A DNA stretch of 64,000 bases from Takakia lepidozioides (lineage: Eukaryota > Streptophyta > Takakiopsida > Takakiales > Takakiaceae): assembly GCA_030704615.1 (NCBI GenBank), contig CM060733.1, positions 32,798,001 to 32,862,000 of the forward strand. The letters run 5' to 3'. The notes beneath the pieces are model-generated. The model searched no databases. It had not been told where the DNA came from and saw only the letters and a program-made list of their open reading frames with translations. The position numbers and the translations under genes are program-made. Shown here in pieces: positions 55,600 through 64,000 of this stretch; within the stretch, counting starts at the first letter, position 1; every line of letters starts with the position of its first letter.

Positions 55600-56260
55600 A
55601 GTATTACGACCTCAATATCATCTACTGTTGGAGGTAACAACAATACATTTTTCTTCATCTGTTCATTCTATTGTTTCTTGATATTCTCATTTGAGATCAT
55701 TTCACAAATGAAACAGTTTGTGGATCCTCGCGTAAATATATATATTGAAATAATTTCGTCGGTGAAATATCGATTTATGAAGGACTGAGAATCTATTTCG
55801 ACGGTGAAATTGAATAGTAGGGAACTACTTTTTCAATATCATTTAATGTTGGAGGACACGAAACTACCTTTTCGTCTTCTGTTGATTCTATTGTCTTGAT
55901 ATTCTCATTTGAGATCATTTCACAAACGAAACAATTTGTGGATCCTCGCATGAACACAAATATTGAAATAATTTCGTCGGCCAAATATCGATTTTATGAA
56001 AAACTGAGAATCCATTTCGACAGCGAAATTGAATAGTATAGAATTACTTTCTTAATATCATTTAATGTTGGAGGACACCAAACTACATTTGTTTTCTTCT
56101 TTTGAATCTAGTTTTATCTGGTATTCTCCTTTGAGATCATTTCGCGAACGAAACAGTTTGTGGGTTGTTGCTTGGATATAGATTTTTTAAATGATTTCGT
56201 AGGTGAAATATTGTTGTATCATCATTTTATCATTTTATAAAGGAATGAGGATCATTTGGA
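55600..56260 (+). repeat. About 220-bp tandem repeat, three units
   Basis: ATATTCTCATTTGAGATCAT occurs at 55681 and 55900, with a diverged form at about 56120, giving periods of 219 and about 221 bp. A further relative is at 54678. Units share the AATTTCG...GAAATT palindromic module with the 83-bp array, so the two arrays are related. Confidence 0.85.
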
Positions 56261-57206
56261 CCTAACTGTATATTGGTTGTCATCCCCTTAATTGATATTT
56301 GTGCAAGAGATATGGAGCATATGTCGATGGCCGTTTCTTTCTTTCAATGTTAGAAACCTATATGTTTTACATGATAATTCCTTGAGAGCAACTCTATTTG
56401 TTGCAGTCTGTTTGCAATCACATTCCAACTCTATTCATATTGAGAAATATTCATTTCATTGCTCTTGTTCTATTCAGTATGCAATACTGAGACGATGCTT
56501 TTGAGAAGTTAATAAGATAATGTTACCTTCAGGATGACCTGCAATGGCCTCTTGCACCATTGATTGCACAGGTGCTTGGATATCCCGCAAAGCATTACAG
56601 ATCAGTCTTTGGACTTACATTGCTTTAATTATACTACTTTGTACCTTAGAGCTCCACTCTAGTTATATTTCTAAGAGCTTGCAGGAGCTTGGAGCTTGTA
56701 CATATACATTAGGGGTGTTGCAATAGGGTTTAGGGTTTATGGACATAATTAGGGACAGAGATAGGCACAGAAATAGGCACACAACAAACAATTTCACTAT
56801 TCACGTGAATTCTATTTCCGTGGAAACTTGTGTACCCTATTGCCGTATTTTGTGCTCACGTGAACCATGCTCACCGGCTCACCGCTGTGCTCACGTCTTA
56901 CCAACCCCCATCTGATGTGTGTGATTTGCCCAATAGCTAGACCCCAAAAGGGCTTGGGCTTTTGGCTCAGCCTCAAGATTTTCAAAGTTGTTAAATAGAG
57001 GTACAGGCACAATTCCCTTGATGGAATTGAAGAGGGTGTCCTTACTAGAGGTTGTGCCTTGATGGACTTGAAGAGGGTGTCCTTATTAGAGGGTGTAACC
57101 TCACAGCTTCAACAAATGGCTCTTGGCCAAACACACTTGAACACCTAGGGTATGAGCTCCTCCTCACCCTAGTCTCTCAAAACACAAACTAATCTTTCTT
57201 CGGCGA
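56261..57206. other. Interval without recognised gene
   Basis: Contains a copy on the minus strand (about 56910-56975) of the dispersed repeat also found near 59130, GTGCTCACG words (56850-56900), and two tandem 48-bp units (GACTTGAAGAGGGTGTCC type) at about 57020-57095. Confidence 0.5.
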
Positions 57207-57931
57207 GAGTTATCCGTAAAGTGAGCCTGAGTTTGGTACCTAGTTTGGTCCCCATTTTCTCACCTCATCTCGAGTTTGAGTAAATCCGCAAAGTTCAGAA
57301 AACTGGGCACGAAGTCCGAAAAGACGGTACCAGATCAAAAACTGGGGATGAGGGCAATGGCTGCTTCATCTGACTTTTGAGTGCTAGGGTTTAATGACTA
57401 AGAGGCTCTGTGGCATTCAGGCAACATGGACTCCTCGTCATCTTCCTCAAGTGATGATAGCTCATGTTCTTCAAGAGATGATGATCTGTTCGACGACATG
57501 GAGAGAGATGCTTCCATGTTTCTTCAAGCTGCGCTAATTGCTTCTAGTTCAGCAGATTTGTTCAATTCTAACGAGGGCTATGGGCAGTCCGTGAACCGAT
57601 AGGTTGGAGTTGAAAAGAGAGCACCAGCAGTGCCCACAATTCCCCACCGCACGCACTCCAATCTGCAAATGACCACACCCAAATCGACAAGAAGGTGCTC
57701 CACAGATGTGTCACCTCCGGAAAATAGCTATGGCGCGAGCTTGTGATGACTCCTCGACGAGGAACAAAACTCGCGTCCAAACTCCCGCCTCGACCATTTC
57801 CCTATGTCCTAGCAGTTCGGTCCCGTGTTTTGTCCTAATGGTACCCTCATGTCCGAGTTTTGAGTCTCATGCCCAGTTTTGGCCAAACTCAGGGTTCTCA
57901 TGCCGAGTTTGGGATCCTTTCCGGATAACTC
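57207..57931. mobile_element. Unclassified terminal-inverted-repeat element
   Basis: Arms GAGTTATCCGTAAAG (57207-57221) and CTTTCCGGATAACTC (57917-57931) are inverted repeats at 14 of 15 positions. GAGTTTGG/CCAAACTC words recur inside both ends. A short acidic open frame lies in the middle. No target duplication is convincing, so the superfamily is open. Confidence 0.55.
57426..57602 (+). CDS. Short Ser/Asp-rich open frame inside the TIR element
   Basis: 58 codons from ATG 57426 to TAG 57600: MDSSSSSSSDDSSCSSRDDD, then LFDDMERDASMFLQAALIAS and a short tail. Acidic Ser/Asp starts followed by a hydrophobic helix are common at the N-terminus of Harbinger-type nucleases, so this could be the remnant 5' end of a transposase. 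No catalytic part is present. It may also be a chance frame. Confidence 0.35.
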   Translation: MDSSSSSSSDDSSCSSRDDDLFDDMERDASMFLQAALIASSSADLFNSNEGYGQSVNR

Positions 57932-58198
57932 TATTGTGTGAGATTTCTATATGATGTTTTTCGGGGACTCTCAAGGCTAGCATTTATCCAGGTTTAACTA
58001 TCTTCAGCAATGACTTTGGATTGTCTATAAAAGTAGAAGCAGTGCATTCCAGCTCTGTCCGTTTCTTCCAAACAAGAGATGGTTTAGAGGGATTTCTACT
58101 CCTGAAAAATAGTTTAGAATCGTAGTAAAGGGATACCAAAAATATATCCTTAGATTTCAAAGAAGGATTTCCTCATCTGAAAAAACATTTTATCCTTT
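57932..58198. other. 3' flank of the ABCB gene
   Basis: Nothing recognised. It probably includes the 3' UTR of the minus-strand transporter. Confidence 0.5.
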
Positions 58199-61100
58199 TT
58201 ACTGAGATAATGTGCTAATCTGATGCCGTGTAAGACGGGCATACTCTCCATCTAATCTAAGCAATTCGTCATGGCTCCCCATCTGCAAGCACCCAGCAAA
58301 GACACAAGGAAGTTCAAAGATGGTTGGGTAAAAACATTATGGCTCCTTACAGTTCCAGGTATATCCTCTAACCTCTTGGACTACTAATATTACCGCTGGT
58401 CAGCAATGACCGCTATGCAATATGTTCGAATATCTGTAACGTAATTTGTTCATTAACAGACACAGTAGCTGTCAAGATTGAAACAAGATTCAGCCCATAT
58501 GTTACTTGTAGGGCATAAATATTTTTTACAAGTGTTTCTCTATACTTGTGTATCTAAAGATATAAAATGTATCACACTAAGAATAGTACAATACAAAATG
58601 GCCCATTGAAAATGTATACTGTACCGAACACAAGCACTTAAGTCATCCGATCAGAAGGTAGAAGATGGTCTCAAACTGCAGTAACAAGCTCCTAACTTCC
58701 ACTTTCATTCTTTCACCATGTTTGATGTCTCCACACCGAAGTGCAGTTACAGGTCAGCTCACAAATACAGATGAAGTGCCCCAGGAAACTAACCTCTGCA
58801 ATTTTCCCATGCTGCATGACCACAATGCGATTGGCAGACCGTATGGTTGACAACCTGGATACCACAAGACTCTGCCTGAGTTAGCAAGCCGTTGACAACA
58901 GATCACATTCCAGCTTCAATATTTGATTTTTTTGTGTCTTGTACCTGTGAGCAATGACCAGAACCGTGCGGTGTTGTTTACCATCTCCACGCATTGCACC
59001 ATCTAATGCTTTCTGAGTACAAGAAACCACCACCATTCTCAAGTCAAGTCAATGAGTACATTCACTTCAAGAATAGCCAGCAGAAACCAGTATATCCTCC
59101 CCACCAACCCCCTTCCTCTCTTTCTCTCTTGGGCTTGCCCAGGCCCTTTTGGGGCCTAGTTATTAGGCAAACCACACAAAGCAGATTGATGCTTGTGTGA
59201 AGGGATTTCTAAGGATATCTGGAAAACTCGGATTAATTGTCTGTTCCAAGGTAAGTCATACTACCGGTGTCAGCCCCTGACAAAGGTAGTTTCTGTCCCT
59301 TTGTGTTCCGCTCAAACTGAGCGCGGGGTCAATGGCCACAAGGCTACGGAAAACAGCGTCTTATGCGTACATTCTATTGGGCTTGCTTGCCCCGTGGATG
59401 TGAAGAAGCTGCTCCTTTCTTCCTTTCTCTGTACCCTCACTGAGCAATCATTGTGATAATGATTGCCCCTCAGTAAAACAACACCTTGCATTGGGCCTAG
59501 TTCACTGACAGAGACAAGGCTACCAGGAGTGGTCATTTCCTGCCTTCACCTGGCTCCAGCTTGTCTTCGAATGACACATGACTACGATGAAAGCAGTCTC
59601 TATGTACGACACACATGAACTTTGAAGGAAAAATCATCACCTGCACTAGGTGTTCACTCTCTGCATCAAGTGCACTCGTGGCCTCGTCCAGGATCAAAAT
59701 ATTTGGATCCCTTATCAGTGCTCTTGCAATTGCAACGCGCTGTTTCTGACCCCCACTCAGTCGTGCATTGTCAACCATAGTTTTGTAGCCATCTGGCAAC
59801 GAAATGATGAAGTCATGGGCATTGGCCTGCTTTGCAGCCCTCTCAATCTCAAGTTGACTCACTTTTCTGCCACACCCATATGCAATATTGGATGCAATGT
59901 CCATGCTGAAGAGTCGAGGCTCCTGCGTGACAGATCAAAAAGCATATTTATCAGGAAGAAGATGAGAGGGAGACAGATTCCAAAAGATGTGCATTGTTAC
60001 ATTAGAGATTTCAAAACAGCACCAATGAGGGCTCCAGTTTATTCCTCACAACGTAGAACCTGCAATGGGAGCATTTCATGGCTGCTAACACTAAATATCT
60101 TCAGATACACGAAATCACCCTTATTAGAAACTCATACCTGGCTCACGACTCCAAGTTGCCGCCTAAACCATTTGATGTCCAGATCTGTAAGAGGAACACC
60201 ATCTACCAATATCTGCGAAGCCAATAGCCCCAAGGCAGACAAAGTAGATTAATTTGTGGGAAACACAAAATATCCACATATATCTACACAGATGGGCAGA
60301 GATGTACAGATGACTCAAGAGGCTCACCTGGCCACCAGTCGGCTCATAGAGGCGAAGAAGCAGACCAACTAGCGTACTTTTTCCACTGCCGCTGAGACCA
60401 ACCTGTTTGTAGAAGTGCCCATTCAATGCCTTATAAGTGGGGGTTTGGGACTGGAGATCCCTTCTAATAGCAATCTTGTGACTAAGGCTTAGGAGTCTTG
60501 GTTTCCAAGCCTAATTGATCTAGCATGGGAAGTCTACATGTCTACACTCTAACATACACAGAGACAATGCATGAGTAAATCACATCGATAAAACCTGGGT
60601 ATCTGCATGTGCGATAGACAGACATACCACAGCGACAAGCTCACCGGGAAACACCGAGAGGTTCACATTCTGCAACACCTGAGCCTGCAGAACAAGCACC
60701 GAAAGAGGACCCATGCTTGTTAAATTCAAAATCAAACTTGCATTGCCAAAATGACTTTGCAGACAGACTGACTGATGGTGAATTAGAGTAGTTATCTAAC
60801 CAAGTTGGATTTTAGAAGATCAATGTGCTAGCAACATCTACTAGCAGCTTTACATAGTGGGAGGAAGATCGGCAATCCCACACAACCAAACCATTCTTTA
60901 AAGCTGCATTTGGTTTTTCTTGCATTTGGTAGTATCCTCCTTGAGGATTTTTCCATGTGGATTTCAGTCAGCAGTAAATCTGTAGTCCACCCAGCTTGCA
61001 AAATACAGCCATTCATCCAGTAACATAATTGAGTTGGTGAATCCCCCAGTCTGGTTCTAGCATGCCTACCGAAATGTGATGCACTAGCATTTGAACAATG

Positions 61101-63822
61101 ATGCTTACCTTGGGCCGAGTAGGGTAACTGAAAGAGACATCAGTAAATTGAATGCGCCCTTTTACTTCTGGCAGCTTAAGCCCTGGTCCATCCAAGATGA
61201 GAGTTTTGGTGAAGAATATAGATGGCACTCCTCATAAACAAGCCAACTGACAGTTGCTAAGCGAAGTCTTACCAGATCAACCAAAGACTGCCAAAAAATC
61301 GTTACAGCTCTCAATCTGCAGAAAACCATTGAGGTGCAAGTGATAGTACCCCGGGGCCAAATGGAGTTTTTGTTCAAGGAGCAGGTTCCACTGATGAGTA
61401 TGCACCAAAACTTACCTTGAGCAGACAGCTGTTGGCTGGGTGGTAGGTCCAAGAGCTGGAAGACCTTCTCACTGGCTCCAATTGCCTGCATTAGAGAGGC
61501 CCAATGATCGCCAACCCACCAGGTAGAATGCACAACCCACTCCGAATAAAGAATGAACTTTGTCAGCTGCTCAGCCGTGATGAGGCCTGCCATCACGTAC
61601 CCCCCACCAATAACCAAGGCCACCACCTACAAAACCAGGCCCTGGACATAAGAACACTGCATTGAGATTCTCTTCACCTTAGACTCACCTTCTGCATGCA
61701 TTTTTTGTTCAAGTGAGCATATGAAAGTAGGAGAGAGGAGTTGCCTTTACTCGTTTGCATTGCCGCAGCATAGCAGATGGGAGTGGCCAAGGAAATTGTG
61801 GACCTTCAGATGTACAGGGTTTGTAAATAGTGAACTGTGAAATGTAGATGTGTAGATCATGGGATAGTGCCCACCCCAAAAGGGGGCAGTAGCCGCAGGG
61901 TGAAATGGCTCTCTAGTTACTCTGGCTTTGGCCGGAGTCTTCTCTCTAGGTCATGGGACTCTGGAGTGAAGGCTGCAGAACTCCTTGGAACTGAGAAATA
62001 ATTATGGATTTGTGAAACAGTAGAAAATTTGTCAATTTGTGAGGGAACTGTAGAATTGGCAAGCAATGGAAGAGATGTGGATTTGTGGGCCACTCAAGAA
62101 AGTTTGAATAACCCTAATTTCTGCATTGTCGGATAACACAAAATTTTGGATTTACAGGCCTGTGGAGGAGTTCGGGGATTAGGCGAGCACTGGAAGAGGT
62201 GTAGCTATGTGGACACCTATGGAATATGCACTTGCAATATTGCCAATTGTTCATTTTCATTGAAAAATACATTAGAAACTGTGGATTGAAATGTGGGGGC
62301 GGCCGGCTGAAATTGCATAGTAGACATTTATGGGGTTTAAGTGGACCCAATTTTAGACCAAGACATCGAGGCTTGGTTTTCTGCAGTGGGTGTATGTGAG
62401 TGTAAGCAATCCATAACAGAAGACCAATCGCAAAGCAGGTAACCCCAATTGAAAAGCTGTAGTAAGTCTACAGACATGAGTGAATATTCAATTGAAAGGC
62501 CAAACCTGAGTAGCATTGTACAGCGTATTGGAGCTCCATGTCCAGAAACCATAAGCAACATTCTGCCGGAAGTTGATCTCCACCAGCCTCTTTGACCACT
62601 TACTATATCTGCTCTACAGCACATTCAGCAGATTTCATTACTCCACAAATGATCAATATCAGGGAAGGAAGCCTGCCATTGACAAATTGCATATTCCATC
62701 AAAACTTCGTACAAGGTTTGCACTGACGTATACAGCAAGCTCTGGTTCTAATATAAGCTAGTCAGGCCAACTGTCCCTTACTTAATATGACATGCCCATG
62801 TTATGAGTACATCCATAGACATTTGCAAGGGAATGCTGTTATTCAGTGTGGGAAACACTCAGGGAGCCCCGGATCCCACAGGACCATGATACTCTTGCAA
62901 GGCAGTTCTGCAATTTGTGCTTTCCCTTTGGCAGCTCTCAATCTCCTCCATCAATTGGTCTACATGCTCCTATCTTGTTCCTGTGTTTATGATGGGTTGA
63001 TTGTATTTAACGTGAAATGTACTTTGCTATCTGTCTACACCTTCCGCATTCTCCTCCTGCTCCCTTGCCTTCCTCTCTGTCATCACCCGCTCTACTATGT
63101 CATCAAGCCCCTTGATGTATCCCCAGAACAGCAGTCACCATCTCAGTAGAACGCTCAGTAACACTATCAGAAAGATTTCACCACTAATAAGGGAGGAAAA
63201 AGGCAGAATTAGGGACCTGGCCACTTCTTCTTTCTCAGTGCCAAATGTCCGCACCACCCTGGCCAAGGATAAAGTTTCTTCTGCAACCTGTGGAACAAAA
63301 ACCCCTCGCCACGGCAAGTCAATGGCCACCTATTTACTGCATGTCCCTCCTCCCTCACAATAATGTACAAACCTTATGCCAACACCATACTTGGTGTCCA
63401 AGCTAAACTGACCAAACATCGATTTAGAGCCAAATACCACTTCGAGTGAGGATCACCTCATTGGCTGATGCCACAGAGTCCTGAGCTGCCTTCGCTGTTC
63501 TTTTCTGGTACCTGGCACAAGACACCATACTCTCAAGTCAATCACTGCACAAGAGCAACCAGGATACTTTTGTTAGTAAATATTCTTGAGGTAAATTATA
63601 CAACTGCAGATGATGTGAACTCCTCGTGTAGAAGAAATAGCAATCTTGCAAATTTGACAGCAGAATTGGTAGTATGAGGAAGGCCAAAGTGTTGCAAAAC
63701 AGGGAGTTAACCACAAACCGGCCATATATGCGCATGAAGCACCACATAAGACTGCAGATGAGGACTGTGGTCAGAGCCAGCTGCCATGACAGTGTCATCA
63801 AATACACCAATGCTCCAATTCC
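58199..63822 (-). CDS. ABCB26: ABCB half-transporter, ABCB26/TAP-like, 3' thirteen exons (5' part outside window)
   Basis: Exons, 5' to 3' on the minus strand: 63719-63822, 63457-63511, 63217-63287, 62506-62608, 61416-61626, 61109-61182, 60628-60684, 60328-60402, 60138-60212, 59641-59922, 58945-59012, 58794-58854, 58199-58282. All introns are GT-AG and all phases match. There is no internal stop. The product starts inside the transmembrane domain ([20 protein letters not shown]; later [13 protein letters not shown]). It then has a complete nucleotide-binding domain: Walker A GLSGSGKS (exon 8), Q-loop VVSQEPRLF, signature LSGGQKQR and Walker [18 protein letters not shown] (all exon 10), and the H-loop IAHRLST at the exon 11/12 junction. 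It ends ISTLSQ at 58202. The sequence is closest to what I remember of plant ABCB26/TAP1, a plastid half-transporter that must dimerise; its substrate is not established. Upstream exons and the transit peptide lie beyond 64000. Confidence 0.93.
59130..59370 (+). repeat. Dispersed repeat inside an ABCB intron
   Basis: It lies in the 59013-59640 intron, antisense to the gene. Its two halves match 56910-56975 (minus) and 53250-53445 (minus): GCCCTTTTGGGGCCTAG, then CAGATTGATGCTTGTGTG and CCCCTGACAAAGGTAG. It is probably a fragment of an LTR element or MITE. No coding capacity. Confidence 0.75.
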
Positions 63823-64000
63823 CTGCATCACCCAGGTAACATATATCAGATGACTATTTACAACCAAATAAAGCAGCTGCTAGGAAGCCCACTGAAAGTG
63901 TCAAGCAATGAAGTGGAATAGTATCCACACGCTCAATGCACGGGTTAAAATTTACACTCATTTCTGCATACTCGTATCATGGGCTAAATTCCACCTACCC

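Noticed and set aside
63077-63151. Extra ABCB exon reading [16 protein letters not shown]
   Set aside because: It would need an in-frame TGA. Joining 63217-63287 directly to 62506-62608 gives an uninterrupted, phase-correct product without it.

Overview
The window is nuclear DNA of a land plant, most likely a fern or another seed-free plant with a large, repeat-rich genome. The evidence is a nuclear gene for plastid ATP synthase subunit b', an intronless DYW-type PPR gene, a many-exon plastid-type ABCB half-transporter, a plant DUF1218 fragment, and abundant plant transposons (Ty3/gypsy chromovirus, Mutator-like, hAT, CACTA, PIF/Harbinger, LINE). All introns modelled here are GT-AG. The fern assignment is an inference; nothing in the sequence proves it.

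Layout. 1-5563: decayed chromovirus copy 1, with an inverted gag/LTR piece, then pol, then a 3' LTR that sits in the 5' part of a Ulp1-like protease gene. 5564-22640: a nest of Mutator-like elements (MULEs). Outer MULE 'A' carries the Ulp1-like gene and a transposase gene that is split in two (7858-9062 and about 21085-22640). Between the halves lies a second MULE 'B' (about 9064-20680). B carries its own transposase relic, itself broken by a solo LTR with a perfect target duplication. Transcribed away from that relic is an at least eleven-exon gene that reads as a ParB/sulfiredoxin-like domain followed by a DNA N6/N4-methyltransferase-like domain. Two introns of that gene hold 14 copies of a 22-bp near-palindrome. 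This gene plus palindrome array is the best candidate for an undescribed system. This copy has in-frame stops and one frameshift.

22.7-33.6 kb: a small inverted-repeat element, the intact 841-codon PPR-DYW gene, two exon relics of a plastid PII (GLB1-like) gene, a possible SINE and a complete non-autonomous hAT element. 33639-40178: chromovirus copy 2 with 5' LTR, primer-binding site, gag, pol with chromodomain, and a truncated 3' LTR next to a micro-inversion. 40.2-45.6 kb: CACTA-like and Harbinger-like MITEs, a second copy of the small inverted-repeat family, and a LINE with a 5' inversion, poly(A) and target duplication. 45.7-47.4 kb: DUF1218 fragment and the nuclear ATP synthase b' gene. 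47.4-58.2 kb: no recognisable host gene, but several tandem repeat fields, one built on a palindrome. 58199-63822: the 3' thirteen exons of an ABCB26/TAP-like plastid transporter on the minus strand, running off the right edge.

Only three host genes look functional (PPR-DYW, ATP synthase b', ABCB26-like). All three are expected to act in organelles. They are not an operon and their proximity has no evident meaning. Almost everything else is mobile DNA in various stages of decay.
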